A stretch of 64,000 nucleotides of DNA. It comes from Ruminococcus sp. YE282 (GTDB lineage: Bacteria; Bacillota; Clostridia; Oscillospirales; Acutalibacteraceae). The position numbers and the translations under genes were made by a program. The notes below the pieces were generated by a model, which ran no database searches, was not told where the DNA came from, and worked only from the letters and a program-made list of their open reading frames with translations. This document shows positions 15,782 through 25,545 of this stretch, one piece after another. Position 1 is the first letter of the stretch. Every line of letters starts with the position of its first letter. The DNA lies in assembly GCA_900101355.1 (NCBI GenBank), contig FMUV01000008.1, positions 1 to 64,000 of the forward strand, read 5' to 3'.

Positions 15782-17707
15782 TTATCTTCTTCTGTTGTTT
15801 GGTCTGTTAGTAGGTCTGTTTGTCGGTCTTCTTGTTTGTCCGCCGTTGGGTCTGTCGGTTCGCTTATGAACCTGAACAAGTCCGCCGTTCTGCATCTCAC
15901 GCCTTTGCTCACGCTGCTTTTCCGCTCTCATTTTTGCACGGCGACGGCACTCTTCTTCGGCTTGTCTGCGCTTCTTTGCAGCACGTTTATGCTTTATCAT
16001 TCGACTTACATTAGTTGCAAAATATCCGCAGTGCGTTCCGAACGACTTTATTCCCGAGCCAATGGCTTTGAATGTATTAAGAACGAACTTGCCTGCATTA
16101 ACGCCTGCCTTTTCAACTGCGGCTGCACGCTTTTCGACCTCATTGATAACATCGTAATCTTCGGCGTCACGAATTTCTTTGCTGCTCACCACACCCATAG
16201 TCTTTTTGGGTGCTTCCTCAAAGAAATCATAACCGTTCTTGAACTTTGCACGACGTGCGTCCTGTCTTACAAGGTCTTCATCGTTTGTATATTCATTAAA
16301 ATCATCGTCGGAATCGGCATCGTCTGATGAATCGGATTGCTGTTCGGACTGAGGCTTTTCTTCTGAATTATCGTTATCATTGTCTTCAGTGCTGTCGTCT
16401 GAACTGTCATCGGTGTTTTCATCGGTGCTGTCAGAATCCTCGTCAACCGCCTCAACATTAATCATTTCCTCTTCCGGGCTTGGCTCAACGTCGATTTCAT
16501 CAACGCTTACTTCCGTTACGGATTCAGGTTCAACCTCTTCAATATTGCTATCTGTATTATTATCTGTGACGTTGGCGGCAGTATTCTCCTCAGCCTCTGT
16601 TTCGGGTTTAGCCTCATAAATTTTTACTGCCTGTGACTTTTTATTTACACTTGCACGATAATTTAGAATATCGTCAATTTCGTCCTCGTATGATTCCGTA
16701 TTTTCCGATTCCCTCTTTGTTTCCTGCTTATCAGAATTGCGGCTTAATCCCAAACCGTAGAAATAATCGTCAAAGTCTTCATCATCATTTGACGCGGATG
16801 TATGAACCTCGGGATTAATATCAACAACATCGTCATCATTGCTGTGTTTGTTATCGCCGTCATATTTCGGTTCATCACTTTCCTCAAAATCAGCAATATT
16901 ATATGACGGATAGTCGTCTTGCGAAGTATTCTTTCTTGTATATTTGCCTGAAAGTTCCTCAATAATCTTAGAGTTCTTTCTCTTTTTCCTCTTACGTCTC
17001 GCAAATTTTGCAATCAAAATCAAAAAGACAATAATCAATATAATTAACAGCGTCGCTCCGATTATTACAAAGAGAATAATGTTGCTTGAACTGTCTGCCT
17101 TTTGGAAAACCACGGTGGAAACTATTGAATTAAGAGTAGCATAATCTTCGGGTTTAACATCGTCGCCGTTGCGCTGTATTACAACATTAACATTCTTTCC
17201 GTCAAAAACCGTGTTTGCCTGATAGGTTTTTATTTGGCTTCCGTTGCTGTTCACATCTGCGGCAAGGTACAGCCAAACTATGCTTCCTGCGCTGTCGGGT
17301 GAACATGCGGTATATTCGCTCTGGCTCAAAAAGTTTTTGGTAACGTCACTGAGCTTGTCTTCCTGCAAAAGGTTATAGTTACCGATTCTTTTGCTTTCTT
17401 CGCTTTGCGTCATTGTAACGGTAATTGTAATTTCAGAGTTACTGTCCATTCCCTGAAGATAAATATTGCCGTTTTCAAGATTTTTCATTGTTGTGTCATA
17501 ATCAAGACCAAATACCGAAAAATACTTATCGTCAGCCTTGCTTGAACGGGTGACCGTTGTAATATTGTCCGGAAGCGAAATTTTCATATCGTTTATCTCG
17601 CTTATCACATAACTATTGTCTGCTGCACTGCACACAAATACAGAAAGCACGCACAAAATCACAGCAAGTGCGGCAACCGCGCTCCTTTTGAGTACGTTTT
17701 TTCTCAT
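15782..17707 (-). CDS. Membrane protein with extracellular N-domain and long acidic cytoplasmic tail
   Basis: 641 residues. A signal peptide (1-28) precedes a compact extracytoplasmic domain (about 30-203) and one membrane helix (210-233) followed by RRKRKKRK. A long Asp/Glu/Ser/Asn-rich low-complexity stretch (about 260-480) leads to a helical basic region and an Asn-Arg-Pro repeat tail. I do not recognise the family. ATG 17707 is nine bases after GGAGG. It heads the pyrC-aldolase-pyrF transcript, downstream of a good promoter. Confidence 0.75.
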   Translation of the reverse strand: MRKNVLKRSAVAALAVILCVLSVFVCSAADNSYVISEINDMKISLPDNITTVTRSSKADDKYFSVFGLDYDTTMKNLENGNIYLQGMDSNSEITITVTMTQSEESKRIGNYNLLQEDKLSDVTKNFLSQSEYTACSPDSAGSIVWLYLAADVNSNGSQIKTYQANTVFDGKNVNVVIQRNGDDVKPEDYATLNSIVSTVVFQKADSSSNIILFVIIGATLLIILIIVFLILIAKFARRKRKKRKNSKIIEELSGKYTRKNTSQDDYPSYNIADFEESDEPKYDGDNKHSNDDDVVDINPEVHTSASNDDEDFDDYFYGLGLSRNSDKQETKRESENTESYEDEIDDILNYRASVNKKSQAVKIYEAKPETEAEENTAANVTDNNTDSNIEEVEPESVTEVSVDEIDVEPSPEEEMINVEAVDEDSDSTDENTDDSSDDSTEDNDNDNSEEKPQSEQQSDSSDDADSDDDFNEYTNDEDLVRQDARRAKFKNGYDFFEEAPKKTMGVVSSKEIRDAEDYDVINEVEKRAAAVEKAGVNAGKFVLNTFKAIGSGIKSFGTHCGYFATNVSRMIKHKRAAKKRRQAEEECRRRAKMRAEKQREQRREMQNGGLVQVHKRTDRPNGGQTRRPTNRPTNRPNNRRR

Positions 17708-17793
17708 CAACCACTGCCTCCAAAGTAGGAATTTTTTCGGAATACAGCTAACGCTTTTCCTGATAAAGTTATAAATATTTACATACAGCTTTA

Positions 17794-17822
17794 ATTATAC
17801 ATAATTCGAGTATAAAATACAA
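17794..17822 (-). promoter_or_regulatory. Promoter of the membrane protein-pyrC-aldolase-pyrF operon
   Basis: On the minus strand, TTGTAT (17822-17817), a 17-base spacer and TATAAT (17799-17794), 86 bases before the start codon. This is a good sigma-A match. Confidence 0.7.
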
Positions 17823-17960
17823 GTTTTTTATTACAAAAATTTAACTATTAAACTGTCTTAGCCGAACCTGTTTTTTAATATTTGTTATATAAAAGACAAA
17901 TCTCAAATTAGCCTTAAGATGTATAAACCGTCGTCAGATTATACTTGTGCATAATACAAC

Positions 17961-17996
17961 AAAAAGTTGCCGCCAATCAACAAGCGACAACTTTTT
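17961..17996 (-). terminator. Terminator after the polysaccharide-locus DHHW gene
   Basis: A thirteen-base stem, AAAAAGTTGTCGC with GCGGCAACTTTTT on the minus strand (one U-G pair), followed by GTTG. It is 29 bases after the 18025 gene and marks the end of the polysaccharide locus. Confidence 0.8.
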
Positions 17997-18024
17997 AGTT
18001 TCTTTATTCTGTTTTATTTATAAA

Positions 18025-19221
18025 TCAGTTTTTCTGATATTCGGTAGCCATATATATTACAACATCGGGAGAGGTCTCTTCTATGTAATCTTTTAAAGAA
18101 CCTGTGTAACTTCTCAAATCAATACAATCCAACTGCTGAAAATTCTGAGACAGATAAGGAGCAACAACGCATCCAAAGGAATCCAAAATCAACAAAGCTC
18201 TCTTTCCGTTATTGATATTGTTATTTTTAATCTCAACCAGATCGTGATTGCCCAGCATATAGGTATCGTATGCAGTTTGATCTTTATTAAGCAGATTATC
18301 GGGGGTAATACATTCCCTGTGAATAATAGTATCCTCAAAAGTACCTTTTAAAATTTCTCCGCTGCCGGCAATCTTTACCGACATATCGGTATCATACTTT
18401 GGAGTAATAACATCCAAATCATCTGCACCGGCATAAAGATAGCCGACTCTTTTTCCCTGTGAGCCTAAAAACGCATTATAGTGTGTTTCAACATTATAGT
18501 TTGATATATCGTACAAATCTGAATTTAAATTGTAATTATATAGACTGTTCAGCTTTTCCGTTATCAACTGACTTACCCAAATACCTGTTTTAGGCGTCCA
18601 ATGGTGGTCGGTTTTAAAAAACAAACAATATTTATCTATATTCTGTTCATCAACTATATCTTGAATATCCAACACGCCAATATTATTTTGCAGAAGACGT
18701 TTTTTTAATTCCCCATAGTTTGATTTGTGTGCATACGGATAATTTGCAGGCAATAAATCTTTATCGTCCGTAGTTTTGCTCAACTTATTTATATACATCA
18801 AATTAATATTATTTTTATCACATACCGACTTAATATCAATAAGATAATTTCCCAAATTAGTGAGGTCCTCGTCTGAAGTATTCTTAAATGTTAAGTATCC
18901 GTTGTTTAACTTTAACACCTCATACTCCGGGTCAACGTCATCAATCAGTTTTTTGTCAATTAAATTTTGTACTGCACCGTATGAGTTTATTGAAATATCG
19001 TGAAATACATAATATTCACTCATTCTGCTGTCAAAGTCTTTAAAACCGTTTCCGATTTTTGACAACACATTGGTATCTTCAGGTGAATTTAAATAACCTC
19101 TTGCCAAGCCGCCTAAAATTTTTGTGGGAGCAGTAATAAACGAGAGCACAAAAGAAACCATTATAAAAACAACAAACAAAATCGCAATAATATTTTTATA
19201 AGTAAATTTAAATTTTTTCAC
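18025..19221 (-). CDS. DHHW/AlgX-like SGNH protein, MBOAT partner
   Basis: 398 residues. An N-terminal membrane anchor (about 12-33) precedes an extracytoplasmic domain. It carries FFKTDHHWTPKTG (the DHHW motif) and a late LILDSFG segment with the likely serine. Such proteins act with MBOAT O-acyltransferases to acetylate surface polysaccharides, as AlgX/AlgJ do with AlgI. The start is GTG 19221 after GAGGTG. It lies eight bases after the MBOAT gene, which supports the partnership. Confidence 0.82.
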   Translation of the reverse strand: MKKFKFTYKNIIAILFVVFIMVSFVLSFITAPTKILGGLARGYLNSPEDTNVLSKIGNGFKDFDSRMSEYYVFHDISINSYGAVQNLIDKKLIDDVDPEYEVLKLNNGYLTFKNTSDEDLTNLGNYLIDIKSVCDKNNINLMYINKLSKTTDDKDLLPANYPYAHKSNYGELKKRLLQNNIGVLDIQDIVDEQNIDKYCLFFKTDHHWTPKTGIWVSQLITEKLNSLYNYNLNSDLYDISNYNVETHYNAFLGSQGKRVGYLYAGADDLDVITPKYDTDMSVKIAGSGEILKGTFEDTIIHRECITPDNLLNKDQTAYDTYMLGNHDLVEIKNNNINNGKRALLILDSFGCVVAPYLSQNFQQLDCIDLRSYTGSLKDYIEETSPDVVIYMATEYQKN

Positions 19222-19229
19222 TTTACACC

Positions 19230-20636
19230 TCAGAAATTAAAGTAAATAAACGGATTATATGCTCCCTTTACCAAATAAGTAACACTTACAAGGAATAAAA
19301 CCATCAACACTACAACCACCAGCACAGAAACAACCTTTTTGCCCTGAAAATGTTTATAGTATAAAGATTTTAATAAAGGCGTACTTATTATGATTGCAAA
19401 AACAAAATAAACTATATTTTCTTTTAGCAAAAACAAAGCTTCATTGTCTATTAATGTTCCTGTACCGCCAAACATAGCGGCAATATAAGAAAACGCTTCC
19501 GTTACGTTGTCTGCTCTGAACAAAACCCAGCCCAATATAACAAACAGCAATGTATAGATATGTCTAAGCCATACAAGCTTGCCGCTCTTATGCAGGTTTG
19601 TCAGTTTTTCAAACGTTAAAAGCACAAAGTACATAAAGCCCCAAAGTATAAAGGTCCAATTGGCACCATGCCAAATACCTGTCAACATCCATACAATAAA
19701 CAAATTGAGTATCAATCTTGACTTATGTTTTACTCTGCTGCCGCCCAGCGGAAAATAAACATAGTCTCTGAACCATGTTCCGAGAGAAATATGCCATCTG
19801 CGCCAAAACTCGGTTATTGAAGAAGAAATGTAAGGATAATCAAAGTTTTCCAAAAACTTAAATCCAAACATTCTTCCAAGGCCTATTGCCATATCACTGT
19901 ATCCGCTAAAGTCAAAGAATATCTGCAACGTGTATGCAATTGCACCAAGCCATGAAAAGGCAACTGATATATTGCCGTCATCGCTGTTAAAAGCACTGTC
20001 TGCAACTATTGCCAATGTATTTGCAAGCAACACCTTTTTGGATAATCCTATGATGAATCGACAAACACCGCTTGAGAAGTCGTCAAAAGTTTCTTTTCTG
20101 CATTGAATTTGATATGCAACGGTCTCATATCTTACAATCGGGCCTGCAATTAACTGAGGGAAAAACGCTATGTATAACCCGACATTAAGCGGATTTTTCT
20201 GAACCTGCTCTCCCCTGTAAACGTCAATTACATATGACATTGCCTGGAATGTGAAAAACGATATTCCCAAAGGCAGGGCAATTTGAGGAACATAAAAATC
20301 TGCGCCCGACAAATTATTAATATTCTCAATTACAAACGCCAAATATTTAAATATAAAAAGTATGCCCAAATTAAAAACGGCGGTGATAAACAAAAACACC
20401 TTAGCCGTTGATTTTTTATATTTATATTTATTAATTGCCAATCCAAACACATAGTTCATAAATATTGACAATAACATAACTAAGACAAAAATAGGTTCTC
20501 CCCACGCATAAAAAAGAAGACTTGCAAAAAACAAAAATACGTTTTGCAGCATTCTGCTTTTTCTGCAAACAGTATAATACAGTATTAATACTATCGGAAG
20601 AAAAAAGAACAAAAATGTTGTACTTGAAAACAGCAT
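19230..20636 (-). CDS. MBOAT O-acyltransferase (AlgI/DltB-like)
   Basis: 468 residues with about ten membrane helices. The MBOAT signature is present: FFDFSGYSDMAIGLGRMFG, FWRRWHISLGTWFRDYVYFPLGG and LTGIWHGANWTFILWG with the active His. The family moves acyl groups across the membrane onto extracellular sugars. With the DHHW protein it probably O-acetylates the polysaccharide made by the upstream locus. ATG 20636 follows GGGG. Confidence 0.93.
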   Translation of the reverse strand: MLFSSTTFLFFFLPIVLILYYTVCRKSRMLQNVFLFFASLLFYAWGEPIFVLVMLLSIFMNYVFGLAINKYKYKKSTAKVFLFITAVFNLGILFIFKYLAFVIENINNLSGADFYVPQIALPLGISFFTFQAMSYVIDVYRGEQVQKNPLNVGLYIAFFPQLIAGPIVRYETVAYQIQCRKETFDDFSSGVCRFIIGLSKKVLLANTLAIVADSAFNSDDGNISVAFSWLGAIAYTLQIFFDFSGYSDMAIGLGRMFGFKFLENFDYPYISSSITEFWRRWHISLGTWFRDYVYFPLGGSRVKHKSRLILNLFIVWMLTGIWHGANWTFILWGFMYFVLLTFEKLTNLHKSGKLVWLRHIYTLLFVILGWVLFRADNVTEAFSYIAAMFGGTGTLIDNEALFLLKENIVYFVFAIIISTPLLKSLYYKHFQGKKVVSVLVVVVLMVLFLVSVTYLVKGAYNPFIYFNF

Positions 20637-20983
20637 AAATTAACCCCAAAAAATTTATGTAAACAATAATTATCCTTTTAGCTCAATAAAAAGCTGCCGT
20701 TGATATTCTGGATGAATTCAACACAGCCAAAATTCTATTTAATTCTAAAAAAACAATACCTGTTTTTAGATTAGTAATCAGACTATTTATGTCCTAATAA
20801 AAATTAAATCGGAGCAACGCTCTGTTTTCTCTGCAAAGAGCAGAGCTTGCAACCGATTTCAAGCATTGCAAAGGAGCCTTAGCTCCTCAGGGCTTAAGTG
20901 AAAGATTACTGATTTCGCTGAACCCTGAATGTCACTCGCCGCCTTATAAGCGAGAACATCTGCACTTTGATTATAATAATAAA
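20637..20983. other. Intergenic region between rfbC and the MBOAT gene
   Basis: 347 bases. The half next to rfbC is repeat copy D (20807-20972). The rest (20637-20806) is AT-rich and should contain the MBOAT promoter, but I found no convincing -35/-10 pair. Confidence 0.5.
20807..20972 (+). repeat. Structured intergenic repeat, copy D (best preserved)
   Basis: 166 bases holding every element in order: head AATCGGAGCA, which can pair with tail TGCACTTTGATT; hairpin GCTCTG/CAGAGC; hairpin GCTTG/CAAGC; hairpin GGAGC/GCTCC; a long stem CAGGG...CCCTG with inner AGTGAAA/TTTCGCT; hairpin CTCGC/GCGAG; and tail ACATCTGCACTTTGATT. It is antisense to the flanking genes. No coding frame is present. Confidence 0.85.
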
Positions 20984-21535
20984 TTAAAAAACGAATGAAC
21001 CAAACTCAGGATTCACCTTGTCTTTATCCGACAGTTTGATTTCATCAATTCCGTCAAGCGGCCATTCTATGCCGATTGCCGGGTCGTTCCACATAATTCC
21101 GCCTTCATCTCCGGGATGATAAAAATCGGTAACCTTGTAACAAAACTCTGCCGTATCGCTCAGCACCAAAAATCCGTGAGCAAAGCCTTCGGGAATATAA
21201 AACTGCTTTTTGTTTTCTTCCGTAAGTTCAATACCGAACCATTTGCCGAAAGTTTTGCTGTTTTTGCGTAAATCAACAGCCACGTCAAAAACAGAACCCT
21301 TGATTACACGAACGAGTTTTCCCTGTGGATATTTCTTTTGATAATGCAATCCGCGCAAAACGCCCTTTGTGCTCATACTCTGATTGTCCTGCACAAACAC
21401 CATATCAAGTCCGTTTTCGTGCATATCGTTCTGATTATATGTCTCCATAAAATATCCCCTGCTGTCACCGTGAACCGCAGGTTCAATAACGCAAAGACCC
21501 TCAATATCAAGCTTTGTTACTTTGATTTGTCCCAT
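20984..21535 (-). CDS. rfbC: dTDP-4-dehydrorhamnose 3,5-epimerase
   Basis: 183 residues, a full-length cupin epimerase. It has GVLRGLHYQKKYPQGKLVRV (catalytic His), FYIPEGFAHGFLVLSD and FCYKVTDFYHPGDEGGI. It inverts C3 and C5 of dTDP-4-keto-6-deoxyglucose in L-rhamnose synthesis. The start is two bases after rfbD, after GGAGCGG. Confidence 0.95.
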   Translation of the reverse strand: MGQIKVTKLDIEGLCVIEPAVHGDSRGYFMETYNQNDMHENGLDMVFVQDNQSMSTKGVLRGLHYQKKYPQGKLVRVIKGSVFDVAVDLRKNSKTFGKWFGIELTEENKKQFYIPEGFAHGFLVLSDTAEFCYKVTDFYHPGDEGGIMWNDPAIGIEWPLDGIDEIKLSDKDKVNPEFGSFVF

Positions 21536-21537
21536 AA

Positions 21538-22407
21538 TTACCGCTCCAATTCCTTAATATATCTTTCGGTTGCATCCTGCCAAGTCGGAAGCTTTGCAAA
21601 ACCGTTTTCGGTTAATTTATCCTTGCTCATTCTGCTGTTTGACGGGCGTTTTGCCTTTGCGGGATATGCGCTGCTGTCAACAGGTGAAACAACAATGTCT
21701 TTGTATGCCGAATCATACTTAGAAGCCTGTCTGAAAATTTCACAGGCAAAATCATACCAACTGCAAATTCCCTCGTTGGTTGCGTGATATCTGCCGTACT
21801 TGTCTGTTTCTGCCATATCCGCAAGCAGCTTTGCCAAATCATATGTATATGTAGGCGAACCTATCTGGTCATCAACAACCGTAAGTTTGTCGTGTGTTTT
21901 TCCGAGATTGAGCATAGTTTTAACAAAATTCTTGCCGTTGATTCCAAACACCCAAGAAATACGGACAATAAAGTACTTGTCAAGCCATCTCTCAACAGCA
22001 AGCTCACCCTCATATTTTGTCTGTCCGTAAACATTAAGAGGATTTCTTTCGTCATCAGGCTCCCACGGACGTGTTCCCTGACCGTCAAACACATAATCGG
22101 TCGAAATATATATCATCTTGCAGTCAATCATTTTGCACACTTTTGCAATATTCTCGGTTCCGACTGCATTTACAAGATGAACTTTTTCTCTGTTTTCTTC
22201 GTCCTCGGCAAGGTCAACTGCCGTCCAAGCAGCGCAATGCACAACAACATCGGGCTTTTCCTTTGTCAACACGCCCTCAACACTTGAATAGTCGGTAATG
22301 TCCATGTCTTCAATATCCACACCGACTACCGTATAATTTCTGTTATTCAGTTCTTTTACTACGTCATAACCAAGCTGTCCTTTAACGCCTGTAACTAATA
22401 CTATCAT
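21538..22407 (-). CDS. rfbD: dTDP-4-dehydrorhamnose reductase
   Basis: 289 residues, a short-chain dehydrogenase. It has VTGVKGQLGYDVV for NAD(P), HCAAWTAVDLAEDE, and the catalytic pair in YGQTKYEGE. It produces dTDP-L-rhamnose, the last step after RfbA, RfbB and RfbC. ATG 22407 follows GGGAGG. The 135-base gap upstream holds only an imperfect hairpin. Confidence 0.95.
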   Translation of the reverse strand: MIVLVTGVKGQLGYDVVKELNNRNYTVVGVDIEDMDITDYSSVEGVLTKEKPDVVVHCAAWTAVDLAEDEENREKVHLVNAVGTENIAKVCKMIDCKMIYISTDYVFDGQGTRPWEPDDERNPLNVYGQTKYEGELAVERWLDKYFIVRISWVFGINGKNFVKTMLNLGKTHDKLTVVDDQIGSPTYTYDLAKLLADMAETDKYGRYHATNEGICSWYDFACEIFRQASKYDSAYKDIVVSPVDSSAYPAKAKRPSNSRMSKDKLTENGFAKLPTWQDATERYIKELER

Positions 22408-22542
22408 TTTTCCTCCCGAAAAATTAACCTCAATAAATCTAACCCATACCTATTACAGAAGTAATAAAGAAAAGTATGGAATGATAAAATCAGCCGTATA
22501 AATCCTATACAATTTTCCGACTTTTATTCTAATACATTTTCT

Positions 22543-23565
22543 TTAATAAACTCCATTGTCGAATACATATGAATATTTATATTGATTGCCGTTGCGATAA
22601 ATTGCCATTTCACTTCCGCCACATAAGCCTGTAACCAAGTAATCACAATGGCTGACAAGATTTATTGATGAAAAATACTCCAATATTTTCAAGAAGTCAT
22701 CATTTTGTCTGCTGAAATGCACCTGTGATACCCTGTTTAAATCTGCGGAATCAAACAGTTCATTAAAATAATGCCTTTTATTTTCAATTATTTTATCGGG
22801 AAATTCTTTCTTAAAGCAATCAGCTATATTTTTATCTTCAGTTGCTAAATAAATGTACTCAACATTATATTTTTGCATTACTTCATGTAACTTGGAAAAC
22901 ACGTCCTTTAACGGCGGTTGCTTCGGATGTCCCTTGGGCTTGGTCTTAGTATAATCCGTGCTTCTGATTACACATCCTATTGCACTTTTATCTTCCAACA
23001 GCTGTTTATATTCTTCATCAAAATACTTTAAAACAGAATCATTGTACTTTACAAAAGATTTTAATATATATCCCCAAAAATTCGACTTGTCGGTATCCTT
23101 AACATCATACATTGACGGTTTTATCGATGAAGTTTTTAAAGGACATATCCGTGCCGACTTTGCGTCAAACTCCGTTGTACCCAAAGGCTGTTTAAAGAAC
23201 ATATCCCACAATCTTCCGTTATCGCTATAATAATCGGAATCATTAGGATAGACATCTACTATTGGTATATATCCGCAATCAAGAGACCAAATGATGTTTG
23301 ATATCATATCTCTTACAAAGCAAAAATTAACAACCTGATACTTCCAAAGTCCCTCTTTTATCAGAATATATTTTTTGTTTTTTAGGGCTTTGTTTATGCA
23401 GCCTTCGGGGTTGCTGATTAACTTAGACTCCTTAAAAAATCTTTCATAATACACTGCGTCGGCAACATCAACTAACTGTGTATTTCTTAACGACGGATAC
23501 ATTTTTACAAATGAACCGTATGGAATCGTCTTAAGTACACGAGAAACAAAATTTCCTATTTTCAA
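22543..23565 (-). CDS. Putative fucosyltransferase-like glycosyltransferase
   Basis: 340 residues. The central GCVIRSTDYTKTKPKGHP resembles the HxRxGD-type nucleotide-sugar loop of NodZ/O-fucosyltransferase-fold enzymes, followed by EYIYLATEDKNIADCFKK, a typical second strand-helix of that fold. This is recognition by eye only. The start is TTG 23565 after AGGAGG. It interrupts the rhamnose genes between rfbB and rfbD, so it may use a dTDP- or GDP-deoxysugar made locally. Confidence 0.5.
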   Translation of the reverse strand: MKIGNFVSRVLKTIPYGSFVKMYPSLRNTQLVDVADAVYYERFFKESKLISNPEGCINKALKNKKYILIKEGLWKYQVVNFCFVRDMISNIIWSLDCGYIPIVDVYPNDSDYYSDNGRLWDMFFKQPLGTTEFDAKSARICPLKTSSIKPSMYDVKDTDKSNFWGYILKSFVKYNDSVLKYFDEEYKQLLEDKSAIGCVIRSTDYTKTKPKGHPKQPPLKDVFSKLHEVMQKYNVEYIYLATEDKNIADCFKKEFPDKIIENKRHYFNELFDSADLNRVSQVHFSRQNDDFLKILEYFSSINLVSHCDYLVTGLCGGSEMAIYRNGNQYKYSYVFDNGVY

Positions 23566-23582
23566 AATTATTGCCTCCTTAT

Positions 23583-24602
23583 TTATCTGTTGGCATACAT
23601 TTTCTCATAGTAATTCTTATATTCGCCACTTATTATAGATTCCCACCAGTTACGATTGTCAAGATACCATTGTACAGTCTTCTTTATTCCGTCATCAAAT
23701 TTAGTCTGAGGTAACCAACCGAGTTCATTGTGAATCTTGGTCGGGTCAATGGCATATCTTCTGTCGTGTCCCGGGCGGTCGGTAACAAACGTGATAAGGC
23801 TCTCAGGCTTTCCGAGCTGTTTTAAAATAGTTTTAACAACCTCAAGGTTTGTTTTTTCGTTGTGTCCGCCAACGTTATAAACTTCGCCGACCTTGCCTTT
23901 TCTTGCAACCAAGTCAATTGCCGCGCAATGGTCTTCAACATACAGCCAATCACGCACATTTTCACCCTTGCCGTAAACAGGCAGAGGCTTGTCTGCCAAA
24001 GCGTTTGCAATCATCAACGGAATCAGTTTCTCGGGGAAATGATACGGTCCGTAGTTATTGCTGCATCTTGTGATTGTAACCGGCAGCTTATACGTTCTGT
24101 AATACGCAAGCACCAACAAATCTGCGCTTGCCTTTGAAGCTGAGTAAGGACTTGAAGTGTGAATCGGTGTATCTTCATTAAAGAATAAATCAGGTCTGTC
24201 AAGAGGCAAATCACCGTATACCTCATCGGTAGAAACCTGGTGATACCTTGTAATTCCGTATTTTCTGCAAGCGTCCATAAGAACCTGGGTTCCCATAACG
24301 TTTGTCTTCAAAAAAATCTCGGGATCTTCAATTGAACGGTCAACATGGCTTTCTGCTGCAAAATTGATTACTATATCTGGCTTTTCCGATTCAAAAAGCT
24401 CATAAACAAATTTTCTGTCTGCAATGTCGCCCTTTACAAACTTGAATTTAGGATTTTTCATTGCTTCTTCAAGAGTTTCAAGGTTACCTGCATATGTAAG
24501 TTTATCAAGGCAAATGATTTCATCTTCGGGATGATTCTTCAATTCGTAATATACAAAATTTCCGCCGATAAATCCGGCTCCGCCTGTTACAATTATCTTC
24601 AT
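23583..24602 (-). CDS. rfbB: dTDP-glucose 4,6-dehydratase
   Basis: 339 residues, an extended SDR enzyme. It has [17 protein letters not shown] for NAD, the HVDRSIEDP segment, STDEVYGDL, and [11 protein letters not shown] with catalytic Tyr/Lys. It makes dTDP-4-keto-6-deoxyglucose. ATG 24602 follows GAGGAGGG and lies 12 bases after rfbA. Confidence 0.96.
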   Translation of the reverse strand: MKIIVTGGAGFIGGNFVYYELKNHPEDEIICLDKLTYAGNLETLEEAMKNPKFKFVKGDIADRKFVYELFESEKPDIVINFAAESHVDRSIEDPEIFLKTNVMGTQVLMDACRKYGITRYHQVSTDEVYGDLPLDRPDLFFNEDTPIHTSSPYSASKASADLLVLAYYRTYKLPVTITRCSNNYGPYHFPEKLIPLMIANALADKPLPVYGKGENVRDWLYVEDHCAAIDLVARKGKVGEVYNVGGHNEKTNLEVVKTILKQLGKPESLITFVTDRPGHDRRYAIDPTKIHNELGWLPQTKFDDGIKKTVQWYLDNRNWWESIISGEYKNYYEKMYANR

Positions 24603-24614
24603 AAAAAGCCCTCC

Positions 24615-25502
24615 TCAATATATTAGCTTATTGTCTGCAACTTTTCTCAAGTGTTTGCCGTAAGGGCTTTTTCCGTATTGTTGTGCACTTTCTAAAAGCT
24701 GTTTTTTTGTAATCCAACCGTTTTTATACGCAATCTCTTCGGGCGCAGAAATTTTGATTCCCTGCCGTTTTTCAATCATACGCACAAAATCAGCCGCGTC
24801 AACAAGGCTGTCCACCGTACCTGTATCAAGCCAAGCAAATCCGCGGCCTAAAAGCTGAACATCAAGTTTTTTATCCTGCAAATACATATCATTAAGCGTG
24901 GTAATTTCAAGTTCTCCTCTTTCAGACGGTCTTACCGATTCAGCCATCTTAGAAACACCCGACGGATAAAAATACAACCCTGTAACCGCATAATTTGATT
25001 TTGGTTCCTGCGGCTTTTCCTCAATCGAAACCACTTTTCCGTCCTCATCAAATTCTACTATTCCAAATCTCTCGGGATCGTTGACATAGTAGCCAAACAC
25101 AGTTGCTCTGTTATTATTCTCCGCATTATGTACAGCTTCTCTCAGCGCCTTTGAAAAACCGTTGCCGTAAAAAATATTATCTCCCAGCACCATGGCACAG
25201 GCGTCGTCGCCAATAAACTCTTTTCCCAAAATAAAAGCCTGTGCAAGTCCGTCCGGAGAAGGCTGTACAACATAGCTCAGATTAAGTCCGAACTGTTCTC
25301 CATTGCCAAGCAAGCTCTTAAATCTTGGGGTGTCGCTCGGAGTTGATATTATTAAAATGTCCTTTATTCCGGCAAGCATAAGCGTAGAAAGCGGATAAAA
25401 AATCATCGGCTTATCATATACCGGCAAAAGTTGCTTTGAAGTCACCATTGTAAGCGGATAAAGTCTGGTACCGGCTCCGCCTGCTAAAATTATGCCTTTC
25501 AT
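24615..25502 (-). CDS. rfbA: Glucose-1-phosphate thymidylyltransferase
   Basis: 295 residues. It has the nucleotidyltransferase start [18 protein letters not shown], the [18 protein letters not shown] segment and [13 protein letters not shown]. It makes dTDP-glucose from dTTP and glucose-1-phosphate and opens the rhamnose gene run. ATG 25502 matches family starts; the longer start at 25517 is rejected. Confidence 0.96.
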   Translation of the reverse strand: MKGIILAGGAGTRLYPLTMVTSKQLLPVYDKPMIFYPLSTLMLAGIKDILIISTPSDTPRFKSLLGNGEQFGLNLSYVVQPSPDGLAQAFILGKEFIGDDACAMVLGDNIFYGNGFSKALREAVHNAENNNRATVFGYYVNDPERFGIVEFDEDGKVVSIEEKPQEPKSNYAVTGLYFYPSGVSKMAESVRPSERGELEITTLNDMYLQDKKLDVQLLGRGFAWLDTGTVDSLVDAADFVRMIEKRQGIKISAPEEIAYKNGWITKKQLLESAQQYGKSPYGKHLRKVADNKLIY

Positions 25503-25545
25503 TTTTCTAACCCTCAAATATAAGATTTGTAAATCAGTAATTTAA

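Larger units (their letters stand above)
17708..18024. other. Intergenic region between the DHHW gene and the acidic membrane protein gene
   Basis: 317 bases. It contains the minus-strand terminator at 17961-17996 and the promoter at 17794-17822. The remainder is AT-rich with no coding frame. Confidence 0.6.

Noticed and set aside
16380..16619. Ser/Thr-rich plus-strand frame within the acidic membrane protein gene
   Set aside because: It is the antisense shadow of the Asp/Glu-rich low-complexity region and has no ribosome site of its own.
22444..22479. Imperfect hairpin CCATAC/GTATGG between the fucosyltransferase-like gene and rfbD
   Set aside because: Two short stems separated by an asymmetric internal loop, no T-run and no similarity to the repeat family; probably incidental.
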